Shown: positions 42,192-51,853, numbered from the stretch's first letter. The stretch: DNA of 64,000 nucleotides from Poriferisodalis sp965198245 (GCF_965198245.1 NZ_OZ240249.1:2046001-2110000); one strand, 5' to 3'. Translations and numbers: made by a program. Notes: generated by a model not told the origin, from the sequence alone.

Positions 42192-43079
42192 CTAGGAGTG
42201 ATCTTCCAGGATGAGTTGGCCGACGGCGGTGTTGCTGGCCGGCACGTGATACAGGCGGTGGACAACTGTGGGCGCGGCACTGTCGGCACGGCCGGCCGGG
42301 TCGGCGACATCAGCACAGTCGGCCATCGCCCCTCGTGCAATGAGCCACATGACCAGCTCGATGCCTTCGGAGCCGGCCTCGCGGACGTAGTCGATATGGG
42401 GCATGTCAGCCAGATCGGCGGGATCGGCGACCAGTCGGTCCATGAACGCCTTGTCCCACGGCTGGTTGATGAGACCGGCGCGGGGCCCCTGGAGCTGGTG
42501 GCTCATGCCGCCGGTGCCCCAGATCTGAACGTCGAGGTCGTCGTCGAAGCTCTCGACGGCGCGCCGGATGGCCTGGCCGAGCTGCAGGCAGCGCCGGCCC
42601 GATGGGACCGGGTATTGCACGACGTTGACGGCGAGCGGCACAACCGGGCAGGGCCATGCCGGGGGCTGGCCGAACATGATCGACAGCGGGACCGTGAGCC
42701 CGTGGTCGACCGTCATCTCGTTCATCAGGGTCAGGTCGAAGTCCTGCTGGATTACGGAGTGCGCGATGTGCGCCGCCAGCTCCGGGTGGCCGTGGACGGT
42801 CGGCACGGGCCGGGGACCCCATCCTTCGTCGGCTGGTTCGTAGCTCGCTGCCAGGCCGAGAGCAAACGTCGGGATCATCTCGAGCCCGAATGCGTTGGCG
42901 TGGTCGTTGTAGACGAGGATCACGGCGTCGGGCGTGTTCTCCCGGATCCACGCTCGGGCCGGTTCGTACCCCGCGAACAGGGGTTGCCAGTAAGCCTCGC
43001 CGGTCTTGTCCTGGTCGATGGCGACGCCGATGGCGGGCACGTGGCTCGTGAAGACACTGGCGGTGATGCGTGCGCTCAC
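42192..43079 (-). CDS. ligB: LigB-type extradiol ring-cleavage dioxygenase, beta subunit
   Basis: 295 aa; the GTG at 43079 overlaps the ligA stop as GTGA. Class III extradiol fold: the metal ligands lie in TSHVPAIGVAID and LVYNDHANAFGLE, with a catalytic-type His in NEMTVDHGLTVP. Non-heme Fe(II) enzyme cleaving a protocatechuate-like catechol meta to the hydroxyls. Co-translated with its small subunit. Confidence 0.87.
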   Translation of the reverse strand: MSARITASVFTSHVPAIGVAIDQDKTGEAYWQPLFAGYEPARAWIRENTPDAVILVYNDHANAFGLEMIPTFALGLAASYEPADEGWGPRPVPTVHGHPELAAHIAHSVIQQDFDLTLMNEMTVDHGLTVPLSIMFGQPPAWPCPVVPLAVNVVQYPVPSGRRCLQLGQAIRRAVESFDDDLDVQIWGTGGMSHQLQGPRAGLINQPWDKAFMDRLVADPADLADMPHIDYVREAGSEGIELVMWLIARGAMADCADVADPAGRADSAAPTVVHRLYHVPASNTAVGQLILEDHS

Positions 43080-43474
43080 TCCTGCGCCTCCCACTCGCTC
43101 AGGTAGCGGTTGCCGTCGGGAGATCGGCCGCCGGCGAGCATCATCGCCTTGTGGCCCTCCTCGTCGTTCTCGGTCATTGAGCTGACGATCTGGACGAAGG
43201 ACAAGCCGTCGGTGGCGCCGATCTTTGCCAAGAAATAGATATTGCCGCCGAGGCCGATCAGCCGGTTGAAGTCGCGGTCGAGCACACCGGTCTTCTGCTC
43301 ATCGGACATGTTCCATTCCTCGACGTAGGCACGCTCGTCGGCACGGAACCGCTCGCGGTTCGCCTCGCTCATCAGCGACATGCAGAACTGGTTGAGCCAG
43401 TAGCCCCTCCGGGCCTGTTCGGTGTCGAAGATGGTGGTGCCAGGCACGTCGAGGTAGGGCTTGTCGAGCGGCAT
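43076..43474 (-). CDS. ligA: LigA-type extradiol dioxygenase, alpha subunit
   Basis: 132 aa helical subunit: YWLNQFCMSLMSEANRERFRADERAYVEEW is diagnostic of LigA, here followed by MTENDEEGHKAMMLAGG. It caps the LigB active site. Located between the alkylsulfatase-like and ligB genes in one minus-strand transcript. Confidence 0.88.
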   Translation of the reverse strand: MPLDKPYLDVPGTTIFDTEQARRGYWLNQFCMSLMSEANRERFRADERAYVEEWNMSDEQKTGVLDRDFNRLIGLGGNIYFLAKIGATDGLSFVQIVSSMTENDEEGHKAMMLAGGRSPDGNRYLSEWEAQE

Positions 43475-43497
43475 GGTTGTCTCCCAGGCTGCCGGGG

Positions 43498-45396
43498 TCA
43501 GGGTTCGATCAGGGGTGCCGTGGTGAAGACTGTCAGGCTTTCGAGCAGCGCTTGCACCAACTCCTGATTGCCGGAGATTTCGGCTCGCTCGAGCGCTGCC
43601 ACATCGTTGAGCGCCGCAGCCAATGTCGCCCGGTCGGTGCGGATCGAAGCCGAGGCATCGGGATCGACGGCATTGGGCCTGTGGTGGATGGCCGAGCGGC
43701 CGACGCCGAGCATGTGGTTCTCACCGAGATCGGTGAGGTGGACATTCAACGTGACCGGACCTGCGTCGAACGCAGCAGGATCAAAGCGGACGCCGATCAC
43801 GTCGAACAGATGCTCGGCGGTCATGGCCCCTGACATGTCCCGGGTGGGAACTCGGCCCCAGTCCGGACTGCCCTCGCGGAGTTCCTTTGCACCCATGAGA
43901 TAGGCGTTGCGCCACGTCGCCGACTCGGACTGGTAGCCGAGTTGTTCGAGCGCGTCGGCCTGCAGGTTGCGAGCTTCCCGGTTTGACGGGTCGGCGAAGA
44001 CCACGTGATTGACGACTTGGGCAACCCAGCGGTATTCGCCCCGCTCGAAGCATCGGCGCGCCTGCTCCAGCACGGCTTCGGCACCGCCCATGAACTCGAC
44101 GTAGTTCGAGCCTGCCTCAACTGGCGGAAGCGGATCCAGGTTGGCGGGATTGCCGTCGTACCAGCCGAGATAGCGGTTGTACACCGAGCGGCAGTTGTGC
44201 GACACCGTGCCGTAGTACCCCTGCACGTGGGACTGGTCGAATTCGGCGGGCAGCTGAAGCTGGGCTGCGATCTCGGTGGGCCGCAACCCTTGGTTGGCCA
44301 GCCGCATTGTCTGGTCGTGCATCCAGCGGTACACGTCTCGCTGCAAGGAAAGGAAGGCCCGCACGTCGTCCTTGCCGAACCGGGGCCAGTGGTGGCTTGC
44401 GAACATGACGTCGGTGTCAGCGCCCCACAGGTCCATCGCTTCTTGGATGTATTTGCTCCATGCGAGTGCGTCTCGGGTTTGCGCTCCCCGGATCGGGTAC
44501 AGGTTGTGCAGTGTGTGGGTGCAGTTCTCGGCCATGCACAGCAGCCGCTTGTCCGGGAAGAAGAAGTTCATCTCGGCGGGCGCCTCGGCATCGGGCGTGT
44601 TCTGGAAGACGATCCGGGTGCCGCTGAGGGTCCGTTCCTCGCCGGTCTCGGTGATGGTGTCGGTCGGGGCCAGCAGGTCTGACCGTGCCAAGCCCATCGC
44701 CGAGCCCAAGCCGCAGTCGACATGCCCCAGCGGTCCGGGCGCCAGCAGGGGACCGAACTGGTAGGCCGCCCGCCGGCCCATGATCGGTCCGGCGAGGACG
44801 AACTCGCTGATTACTTCTTCCAGGAATCCGACGGGGGCGACGATCTGGACATCGCCGCTGGCTACGGCTTCGTGAGTCGTCACGCCCAGCACGCCGCCGA
44901 AGTGGTCGACGTGGGAGTGGGTGTAGATAATCGAGGTCACCGGGCGAGCGCCGAGGGTGCGGTTGGCTAAGTCCAGCGCGGCCGCAGCCGCCGCCGCATT
45001 GGTCAGCGGATCAATGACCAGCCAGCCGTCGGTGCCGACCATGAACGTGATGTTCGCAATGTCATAGCCCCGGACCTGCCATACGCCGTCGGCCACCTCG
45101 AATAGCCCGTGGTTGACGTTGAGGCGGGCCTGACGCCACAGCCCCGGATGCACTGAGGACGGTGCCTCGTCTGTCTCTGTGACGAACGAGTGGCGCGCGA
45201 CGTCGAACACGACGTGGTCGCCGAGGGTGACTCGACCGCCGTCGAGTTGGGCGATGAGTCCCCGGGTGGCTCGGTCGAAGTCGCCCGGGTCGTCGAAGGA
45301 GATCGCAGCCGCCGCGGAGTTGGCCGAGGCGGTGAACGGCGTCGGCGCCTTTGGATCCTTCGGATCGGCGCTGGCCGCTTTGTCGTCGTTATTCAT
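43498..45396 (-). CDS. Alkylsulfatase-like metallo-beta-lactamase-fold hydrolase (SdsA1/BDS1 type)
   Basis: 632 aa from MNNDDKAASADPKD. The N-terminal zinc domain contains YTHSHVDHFGGVLG (HxHxDH) and later metal ligands in MAENCTHTLHN and SHHWPRFG. A helical dimerisation domain follows (about 430-500), then an SCP2-like C-terminal domain (RFDPAAFDAGPVTLNVHLTD). Hydrolyses alkyl sulfates to alcohols in known members. It lies 26 nt downstream of the P450 gene and upstream of ligAB. No signal peptide is seen, unlike secreted SdsA1. Confidence 0.9.
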   Translation of the reverse strand: MNNDDKAASADPKDPKAPTPFTASANSAAAAISFDDPGDFDRATRGLIAQLDGGRVTLGDHVVFDVARHSFVTETDEAPSSVHPGLWRQARLNVNHGLFEVADGVWQVRGYDIANITFMVGTDGWLVIDPLTNAAAAAAALDLANRTLGARPVTSIIYTHSHVDHFGGVLGVTTHEAVASGDVQIVAPVGFLEEVISEFVLAGPIMGRRAAYQFGPLLAPGPLGHVDCGLGSAMGLARSDLLAPTDTITETGEERTLSGTRIVFQNTPDAEAPAEMNFFFPDKRLLCMAENCTHTLHNLYPIRGAQTRDALAWSKYIQEAMDLWGADTDVMFASHHWPRFGKDDVRAFLSLQRDVYRWMHDQTMRLANQGLRPTEIAAQLQLPAEFDQSHVQGYYGTVSHNCRSVYNRYLGWYDGNPANLDPLPPVEAGSNYVEFMGGAEAVLEQARRCFERGEYRWVAQVVNHVVFADPSNREARNLQADALEQLGYQSESATWRNAYLMGAKELREGSPDWGRVPTRDMSGAMTAEHLFDVIGVRFDPAAFDAGPVTLNVHLTDLGENHMLGVGRSAIHHRPNAVDPDASASIRTDRATLAAALNDVAALERAEISGNQELVQALLESLTVFTTAPLIEP

Positions 45397-45422
45397 GGAG
45401 GGCACGCCGCAGCTGCGTAGCG

Positions 45423-46661
45423 TCAGCCGATGGACGGGAAGCGGATCGGAAGGTAGCGGGGGCCGCGGACCTGCCCACCGGCCCAAGTCACCTGGTCGGG
45501 CTTGCTCACCTCGAAGTCCCCGATGCGCTCGAACCAGGTGCGCAGCGCAATGTCCATCTCGAGGCGGGCCAGGTTTGAGCCCGCGCAGCGATGGATGCCC
45601 GCGCCGAACGCGATGTGGCGATTGTGGGGGCGATCCAGGATGACCTCGTCGGGTCGCTCGAACATTTCGGGGTCGCGGTTGGCACCCGGGAAGTTCATCA
45701 GCACCTTGCTCCCCTTGGGGATCGTGACGCCGCGTACCTCCACGTCCTCGGTGGCACGGCGGCCCATCGTCACCGGTGCGTAGAAGCGCAGCAACTCCTC
45801 GATGGCTGAAGGCCACAGGTCGGGCTCGGCCACCATGCGTTCACGGTCGGCAGGGTGAGTGCCAAAGTGCCACAGGGCCGAGCCGATCGAGCTCCATGTG
45901 GTGTCAATGCCTGCAATGAGCTGCAGATTGAGCATGCCGACCACCCTCATGGGATCGATGGGTTCGCCCTCGTCGTCGCTTCCCGCCAGCAGCGCTGAGA
46001 CGAAGCCGTCGTCCGGATTGGCCTGCTTCTCCTCGACGACGTCGCGGAAGTAGTCCCGGATCACCTTCCGGTACTTGAGGCGGAGTTCGATGTCTGCGAG
46101 CCCCAATTCCAAGATGCATTGCACCCAGTAGGTGAAATCATCCACCCGGCTCTCGTCGACACCCATCAAATGGGCGATGACTCGGGGCGGGATCTGCTGG
46201 GCATACTGGCCGGCCCCATCGACGGCGCCCGCATCGATGAACTGATCGATCAGGCTGTTGGCGAGATCGAGCGTGTACTGACGGTGCATCTCTACCGCTT
46301 TGGGCGTGAAGTGCGGCAGCAGCAGGCGGCGAGTCCAGCCGTGGACGGGCGGGTCTTCGGAGATCGGGGCGGCATTCGCTCCGTACTTTTCGAACACCGG
46401 GTCCGCGAGAAGCTCTTCGATGATCTCCGGAGGCGGCGTCGTCACCAGGGGGTCGCCACTCGACAGCCCGGGAACCATCTTGGCGAGGGCCTGGACATCG
46501 TCGTATCGGGTGGGAAGATACGAGCCGCCCCAGCGCTCGGTGTGGGCGACCGGGCATCCTTCCCGCAGTTCGTCCCACACAGGGGCCGGATCGGTCACGT
46601 ATCTCGGGTCGAAGATGTCGTAGTCGGTGTCCCAATCGTCAACAGGTGCCGTGTCGGTCAT
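45423..46661 (-). CDS. Cytochrome P450
   Basis: 412 aa from MTDTAPVDDWDTDYD. Heme-thiolate loop FGAGIHRCAGSNLARLE, I-helix AGIDTTWS and ExxR in EELLRFY. Soluble bacterial class I P450 needing ferredoxin and reductase from elsewhere. First gene of an apparent operon P450 - alkylsulfatase-like - ligA - ligB, so it may hydroxylate the aromatic or alkyl substrate processed by its neighbours. Confidence 0.95.
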   Translation of the reverse strand: MTDTAPVDDWDTDYDIFDPRYVTDPAPVWDELREGCPVAHTERWGGSYLPTRYDDVQALAKMVPGLSSGDPLVTTPPPEIIEELLADPVFEKYGANAAPISEDPPVHGWTRRLLLPHFTPKAVEMHRQYTLDLANSLIDQFIDAGAVDGAGQYAQQIPPRVIAHLMGVDESRVDDFTYWVQCILELGLADIELRLKYRKVIRDYFRDVVEEKQANPDDGFVSALLAGSDDEGEPIDPMRVVGMLNLQLIAGIDTTWSSIGSALWHFGTHPADRERMVAEPDLWPSAIEELLRFYAPVTMGRRATEDVEVRGVTIPKGSKVLMNFPGANRDPEMFERPDEVILDRPHNRHIAFGAGIHRCAGSNLARLEMDIALRTWFERIGDFEVSKPDQVTWAGGQVRGPRYLPIRFPSIG

Positions 46662-46833
46662 CAAGCGTTCCTTTGTGTGAATCGTGCGGGTCAGTTCGTG
46701 AAGTGGTCGCCAGAGCGTGTGCGTCGGACTGAAGGGTTCAGCGTAGGAGGTGTGCTCATGCCCAAGAGAATCCGGCGACCCGACGAGATCGCCGGTCCTG
46801 GACCGTCGATGTTGCCATCGGCTTGACCTGACA

Positions 46834-47226
46834 TCACCGACTCGCATCCTCGGCTCGCGGGTCCAGTTCGCGCAGCCGCTCGTCGAATGCCAGGGCGGAG
46901 CCAGCGAGGCCGGCGCCAAACCTGACCACCTGCACGTCGTCGGTGTCGAAGCTGCCCGTGGAGCTGTAGTAGAGCGGGACCGACGGCACCGCTCGACCGT
47001 CGCCAAGCAGCTCGGCCCGAACATCGAATCGGTCAAAGGCGAAGGCCTCGAGCGTCGCCGTTCCGCCGATCTCGGAGATCAGACTCATGAGCCAGTCGGC
47101 TGTGGATCGATCTGCAGCTGTGCCTGTCAGGTGCGCGCCGAAGCCCGCATAGTCGACGACGACCTGGTACAGCCAGTCCGGCCGGCCAAGCGACGCGGAA
47201 TCTGCCGGAAGTGTCGTTCTGCTCAT
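46834..47226 (-). CDS. Hypothetical protein, possibly a truncated peptidase N-terminus
   Basis: 130 aa from MSRTTLPADSASLG. The stretch YAGFGAHLTGTAADRSTADWLMSLISEIGG resembles the lead-in of M28-type peptidases (in pieces: HLTGTAADR, ADWLMSLI), but the sequence ends before any metal-binding motif, so the protein is either a fragment or an unrelated small protein. Divergent from the TauD pseudogene, which also argues for local decay. Confidence 0.45.
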   Translation of the reverse strand: MSRTTLPADSASLGRPDWLYQVVVDYAGFGAHLTGTAADRSTADWLMSLISEIGGTATLEAFAFDRFDVRAELLGDGRAVPSVPLYYSSTGSFDTDDVQVVRFGAGLAGSALAFDERLRELDPRAEDASR

Positions 47227-47266
47227 CCACACTCGCTTGCGCGATTACTTGACCATTGCTGACAGT

Positions 47267-47834
47267 ATGTGTCCCGAGCCTCCAACGGGGAGTGACGTGC
47301 GTGTCGACGCGGTGAAGCCCAATGATTACAACCGCATCCGAGTCGAGCCGCTCACCGGCTCGATCGGTGCCGAGATCGCCGACGTCGACCTGCGTGAACT
47401 TGACTGCGAGCTGATCGCCGAGCTGCAGGACGCCTGGTTGGCCCACAAGGTGCTGTTCTTCCGGGATCAGCACCTCACTCAGGTCCAACATGTGGCCTAC
47501 GGGCGGGCACTGGGCGAACTGGAGATTCACCCCTTTGCGCCACCAGAAGCACCCGATCGTGCGGACGCACCCTGTCACTGGGCGCAAGAGCCTGTACGTC
47601 AACCGCCCTTTCACTCTCACGAACGACGGGATGACCCCAGATGAGAGCCGCCCGCTGCGACGGCGGCTGTACGACGAGGCGAGCAGGCCCGAGTACCAGT
47701 GCCGGTTCCGATGGCGGCCGGAGTCGATCGCGCAGTGGGACAACCGCTGCACCCAGCACTACGCCGTGCCAGACCACGGCGGCATGCACCGGCGCATGGA
47801 GCGGGTGACCCTCATCGGCGACCGCCCTTTCTGA
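47267..47834 (+). pseudogene. TauD/TfdA-family dioxygenase, internally deleted and frameshifted
   Basis: The 5' frame encodes RVEPLTGSIGAEIADVDLRE and KVLFFRDQHLTQVQHVAYGRALGELEIHPF, the usual N-terminus. From about 47545 homology continues in another frame: HPIVRTHPVTGRKSLYVN, QCRFRWRPESIAQWDNRCTQHYA. Roughly 110 residues between them, including the HxD iron ligands, are missing, so the enzyme cannot bind iron. Family members are 2-oxoglutarate-dependent oxygenases for taurine, 2,4-D or alkyl sulfates. Confidence 0.85.
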
Positions 47835-47931
47835 ATCGCGAATAGCCGGAGACACCACGGCCAAGGCAACCGTGGGCCGCAGATTGTGGCATCTCGGGCC
47901 GGCCACTCGTGGAAGATGGCGCTCGTTAGGT

Positions 47932-47958
47932 GTGAAGCTTCCCGGTGACGGGCTTCAC
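47932..47958. terminator. Hairpin downstream of the opp operon
   Basis: GTGAAG/CTTCAC outer stem and CCCG/CGGG inner stem around a GTGA loop, with a 3-nt CTT bulge on one side. It starts 27 nt past the oppF stop on the minus strand. No T-run is present. Confidence 0.5.
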
Positions 47959-47984
47959 GACGAATGGGTTTCGACGGGAGATGA

Positions 47985-49016
47985 TCACTTTCGCGGAATC
48001 ACCGTCACACTCGCTCCAGCCAGGATCGGCCCCGAGTCGTGCAAGTGGCACGCCACCTCGACGTCGCCAAATGCCACCAGCTCGGGCTCAATCTCGCGAC
48101 ACCGATCCATGGCGTGCGTACAGCGTGTCTGGAACCGGCAGCCCGGTGGGGTATTGACGGGACTCGGCATCTCTCCGGTCAGCAGGATCCGCTGGCGGCG
48201 GTCCGCTGGATTGGGGCTCGGCATAGCTGACAGCAGTGCCTCGGTGTACGGGTGCCGTGGCCGTCTGCAGATCTCGTCGGCCGGTCCCACCTCGACGATC
48301 CGCCCCAGGTACATCACGGCGATGCGATGGCTGATGTGGTGCACGACGGCCAGGTCATGTGCGATGAAGAGGTAGGCGAGCCCGCGCCGGTCGCGCAGCG
48401 ATTCCAGCAGGCTGAGCACCTGCGCCTGAGTGGAGACATCGAGTGCCGACACTGGTTCGTCGCAAACGACCAGATTCGGTTCCAGAGCCAGTGCGCGGGC
48501 AATGGCCACACGCTGGCGCTGGCCGCCGGAGAACTCCGACGCGTAGCGGGCACCGTGCGTCGGCTCGAGGCCGACGTCTACCAGCAGCCGCTCGGTGGCC
48601 GCCTCCCGCTCGGCTCGGGTGACTCCGTAGGCCCGCAGGGGCTCGGCGATGATGTCGCGGACGAGCCAGTTCGGGTCGAGCGATGACTGCGGATCCTGGA
48701 AGACAATCTGCATCTTGCGCCGGGCGGCGCGGAGCTCGGACCCACGAGCCTCGGTGATATCGGAACCTTCGAGCACGATTCGACCGGCGTCGACATCGAG
48801 GAGCCGCATCACCAGCCGGCCAAGCGTCGATTTTCCTGAACCCGATTCTCCGACGAGTCCCAGTGTCTCGCCTGGGGCAATCGACAGGGACGCTTGGACG
48901 ACCGCTTGCAGGCGGGCCGTGACACGTCCCAAGAGGTCTTTCGAGGCGGGGAACGATTTGGACACATCGGACACGTCGAGTATCGACGTCGCCGTTCCGG
49001 TCGCGGCCTCGCTCAC
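47985..49016 (-). CDS. oppF: Oligopeptide-type ABC transporter ATP-binding protein
   Basis: 343 aa. Walker A GESGSGKST, signature FSGGQRQRV, Walker B VVCDEPVSALD, and the OppF-type C-terminal extension with the CRFQTRCTHAMDRC cysteine cluster that can hold an iron-sulfur centre. Energises import together with OppD. The start overlaps the oppD stop by 4 nt. Confidence 0.94.
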   Translation of the reverse strand: MSEAATGTATSILDVSDVSKSFPASKDLLGRVTARLQAVVQASLSIAPGETLGLVGESGSGKSTLGRLVMRLLDVDAGRIVLEGSDITEARGSELRAARRKMQIVFQDPQSSLDPNWLVRDIIAEPLRAYGVTRAEREAATERLLVDVGLEPTHGARYASEFSGGQRQRVAIARALALEPNLVVCDEPVSALDVSTQAQVLSLLESLRDRRGLAYLFIAHDLAVVHHISHRIAVMYLGRIVEVGPADEICRRPRHPYTEALLSAMPSPNPADRRQRILLTGEMPSPVNTPPGCRFQTRCTHAMDRCREIEPELVAFGDVEVACHLHDSGPILAGASVTVIPRK

Positions 49017-50023
49017 GCCCCGACTCCCGGCAATCGGAGTTCGTCAGCACGCAGGCATCTCACGCTTCGCTCTTCGATATCGACAAGTGTGGGATGGCCC
49101 GAGGCGCACACCTCGATCGCGTGCTCGCAGCGTGGCTCGTACCAGCAACCAGGCGGGAGCGCATGACGGGGCGGGACGATGCCGGGTATCGGATCGAGCG
49201 GCTCATCGGGGTGCAGCCCCGGCAAGCTCCCCAGCATGGCGGCGGTGTATGGATGGCGAGGCCGACCGAACAGATCGCCGGTGCCGGCAGTCTCGACGAC
49301 CTCGCCGGCGTACATGACGATGACCCGCTCGCAGTTCTCGGACACCACGCCGAGATCGTGCGTGACCAGAAGCACCGCCGTGCCCATCTCCGCCTGGAGG
49401 CCGGCGAGGAGGTCGAGCACTTGGGCTTGCACGGTGACGTCCAGAGCCGTGGTGGGCTCATCGGCAATGAGCAGATCTGGTTCGCACGACAGGGCCATGG
49501 CGATGAGCACTCGTTGGCGCATCCCGCCTGAGAGCTCGTGGGGAAAGCTGTCGATCCGGCGATGGGGATCGGTTATGCCGACCCGGTCGAGCAGTTCGAT
49601 AGATCGCTGTCGCGCCTGCGTCTTGGACATCGGCAGATGGCGGCGCAGCACTTCAACCATCTGCTTGCCAACGGTGAACGCCGGATCAATGCTGGTCATT
49701 GGTTCCTGGAAGACCATCGCGACCTTGCGTCCGCGGATCTCCCGCAGGTCCCTCTCATCCAGCGAGAGCAGGTCGCGTCCGTCCAACCGGATGCGGCCGC
49801 GCGAGATCCGGCCTGTCCGGCGCGGGATGAGCCCGATAACGGCTAGAGCAGTGACCGACTTCCCGCACCCGGACTCGCCGATCAAACCGACTGTCTCTCC
49901 GCGACCGACCTCGAATGACACGCCGTCAACCACGGACAGCCAGCCGTGCTCAGTGAAGAACTCCACAGCCAGGTCCTCGACCTGCAGCACTGGTTCGGCG
50001 GCGGGCGCCCCGCGGCTACTCAC
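49013..50023 (-). CDS. oppD: Oligopeptide-type ABC transporter ATP-binding protein
   Basis: 336 aa. Walker A GESGCGKS, signature LSGGMRQRV, Walker B LLIADEPTTALD and C-terminal Cys-rich segment CWYEPRCEHAIEVC. Partner of OppF. Begins 8 nt inside the end of the oppC gene. Confidence 0.94.
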   Translation of the reverse strand: MSSRGAPAAEPVLQVEDLAVEFFTEHGWLSVVDGVSFEVGRGETVGLIGESGCGKSVTALAVIGLIPRRTGRISRGRIRLDGRDLLSLDERDLREIRGRKVAMVFQEPMTSIDPAFTVGKQMVEVLRRHLPMSKTQARQRSIELLDRVGITDPHRRIDSFPHELSGGMRQRVLIAMALSCEPDLLIADEPTTALDVTVQAQVLDLLAGLQAEMGTAVLLVTHDLGVVSENCERVIVMYAGEVVETAGTGDLFGRPRHPYTAAMLGSLPGLHPDEPLDPIPGIVPPRHALPPGCWYEPRCEHAIEVCASGHPTLVDIEERSVRCLRADELRLPGVGA

Positions 50024-50912
50024 GCCGGATCTCTCGCCCGAGCGAGTCGTTGAGGCCGTCGCCGAGGATGTTGAATGCCAATACCGTCACCATGATGGCC
50101 GCGCCGGGGGCCAAGATGAGGAGCGGCTGTGCCTCCAGCTGAACGGTTCCCTGGCCGAGCATCACGCCCCAGCTGGCGTCGGGGGGCTGGACCCCAAGGC
50201 CGAGGAAGCTGATGCCGGCTTCTGCGAGGACCGCAAAGCCCAGCGCCAGCGAGATCTGGACGAGCAGCGGCGAGAGGACATTGGGGATCACGTGCGTGCG
50301 GGCGATGGTCAGCATGCCGACGCCGCTCGCTCTGGCCGCGTCGATGTAGGTCTCTTCCCTCACTGAGATGGCGGCACTGCGCACAACGCGGAACAGGCGC
50401 GGCGCGTACACGATTCCGATGGCGATCATGGCATTGGTGAGGTTGGGTCGCAGCACACCAATGATGGCGAGAGCGAGGACAATTGCCGGAATCGACAGGA
50501 TTGCGTCGGCCACCAGCGACGCGATGGCGTCGACCCGCCCCCGGGCCAGCCCTGCCACTACGCCGATCGGTACGCCGAGGACGGTCGCCACGAGCACCGC
50601 CTGCGCGGCTGCGAGCAGAGAGAACCTGGCCCCGAAAATCAACCGGGCGAATGTGTCGCGACCGAGACGGTCGGCCCCGAGCCAGTACTCGCCGCTCATC
50701 CCGGCGAAGCTGTCCGAGAGATTCTGATTGGCCGGGTCGTGCGGTGCTACCCACGGCGCGAAGATCGCGCAGACAATGACGACGGCGAGGAAGGCCAGCG
50801 CGACGATGGCCCAACGCTGGCGACCGAAACGGCGCAGGAACCGAGCCCACCTCGTCTCCGTCGTCACCGGAGCCATCTCGGCAACCGCAACCTCGTGGCC
50901 GGCGGCGCTCAT
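50016..50912 (-). CDS. oppC: Oligopeptide-type ABC transporter permease (OppC/DppC)
   Basis: 298 aa from MSAAGHEVAVAEM. N-terminal helix after RRFGRQRWAIVALAFLAVVIV, the WLGADRLGRDTFARLIFGAR block and the EAA loop EETYIDAARASGVG typical of DppC. Six membrane segments. Start overlaps the oppB stop (ATGA). Confidence 0.93.
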   Translation of the reverse strand: MSAAGHEVAVAEMAPVTTETRWARFLRRFGRQRWAIVALAFLAVVIVCAIFAPWVAPHDPANQNLSDSFAGMSGEYWLGADRLGRDTFARLIFGARFSLLAAAQAVLVATVLGVPIGVVAGLARGRVDAIASLVADAILSIPAIVLALAIIGVLRPNLTNAMIAIGIVYAPRLFRVVRSAAISVREETYIDAARASGVGMLTIARTHVIPNVLSPLLVQISLALGFAVLAEAGISFLGLGVQPPDASWGVMLGQGTVQLEAQPLLILAPGAAIMVTVLAFNILGDGLNDSLGREIRRE

Positions 50913-51853
50913 GAGCCTCGAACCCTGGGGTTGAAATACCCGTAGGAGATGTCCACGGCTGCGTTCACCAGCACAATCACCGTCCCGAGTATCAGCACGG
51001 TCCCCTGAATGAAGGGGACGTCGTTCTCGAAGACCGCTGTGACGAGGCGGCTGCCCAGTCCCGGGATATTGAAGAGCTGCTCGATCAGGACCGACAGACC
51101 GAACAGCCGCCCAATCTGCAGGCCGATCACCGTGACGACGGGGATCATTGCGTTCTTGAGCGTGTGTTTTCCCAGCACCTGCCACGTTGCAAGCCCGTTG
51201 GCCTGCGCAGTCCGTACGAAGTCCTGCTTTTTTACGTCGATCACGCCAGCCCGCGTTTGGCGGGCAATTTCCGCTGCCCCCGTCAGCGCTAGCGCAACGG
51301 CAGGCAGCATGAGGCCCCGTACCCAATCGATGGGATTCTCAGTGATTGCGACATAGCCGGTGGCGGGCAACCATTGCAGCTTGAGACCGAAGATAAGGAT
51401 GAGGATCGGGGCCACAACGAATACCGGGACGGCGACACCCACCGTTGTGCCGACGGTCAGGAAGCGATCGAGGGTCGATTCTTCCCGCCAGCCGGCGAAC
51501 GTGCCGGCAGGGACGCCGATCAGCGCCGAAACCACCAGCGCCAAGCCAATGAGCGACACCGTGGCCCCGAGCCGGTCCAGGATCTGGGACCCCACTGACA
51601 CCTTCGAGAACAGGGACACCCCAAAGTCGCCCCTGACAGCGTCGCCAAGCCACGAGGCGTAGCGGGCCGGCCAGGGACGGTCGAGCCCGAGATCAATGCG
51701 TATTCCCGCTATCTGTTCGTCGGTGGCGAACTCGCCCGCAATCTGTACAGCGGGATCGCCTGGAACCAGATTCAGCAGCCCAAATGAAACGAAGCTCACG
51801 AGCACCAGGAGCGGGATGACTTTCAGCAGCCGTTGAGCGGCTAAGCGGAGCAT
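50909..51853 (-). CDS. oppB: Oligopeptide-type ABC transporter permease (OppB/DppB)
   Basis: 314 aa. MLRLAAQRLLKVIPLLVLVS opening helix, GLDRPWPARYASWLGDAVRGDFG and the EAA loop VRTAQANGLATWQVLGKH are standard for DppB. First gene of the oppBCDF transcript. The cognate binding protein is probably the lipoprotein encoded at 55368 on the other strand. Confidence 0.93.
   Translation of the reverse strand: MLRLAAQRLLKVIPLLVLVSFVSFGLLNLVPGDPAVQIAGEFATDEQIAGIRIDLGLDRPWPARYASWLGDAVRGDFGVSLFSKVSVGSQILDRLGATVSLIGLALVVSALIGVPAGTFAGWREESTLDRFLTVGTTVGVAVPVFVVAPILILIFGLKLQWLPATGYVAITENPIDWVRGLMLPAVALALTGAAEIARQTRAGVIDVKKQDFVRTAQANGLATWQVLGKHTLKNAMIPVVTVIGLQIGRLFGLSVLIEQLFNIPGLGSRLVTAVFENDVPFIQGTVLILGTVIVLVNAAVDISYGYFNPRVRGS

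Noticed and set aside
46834..47226. Full peptidase gene extending past its TGA as a selenoprotein
   Set aside because: Reading through the TGA gives non-protein-like sequence and another stop soon after; the gene is better seen as short or truncated.
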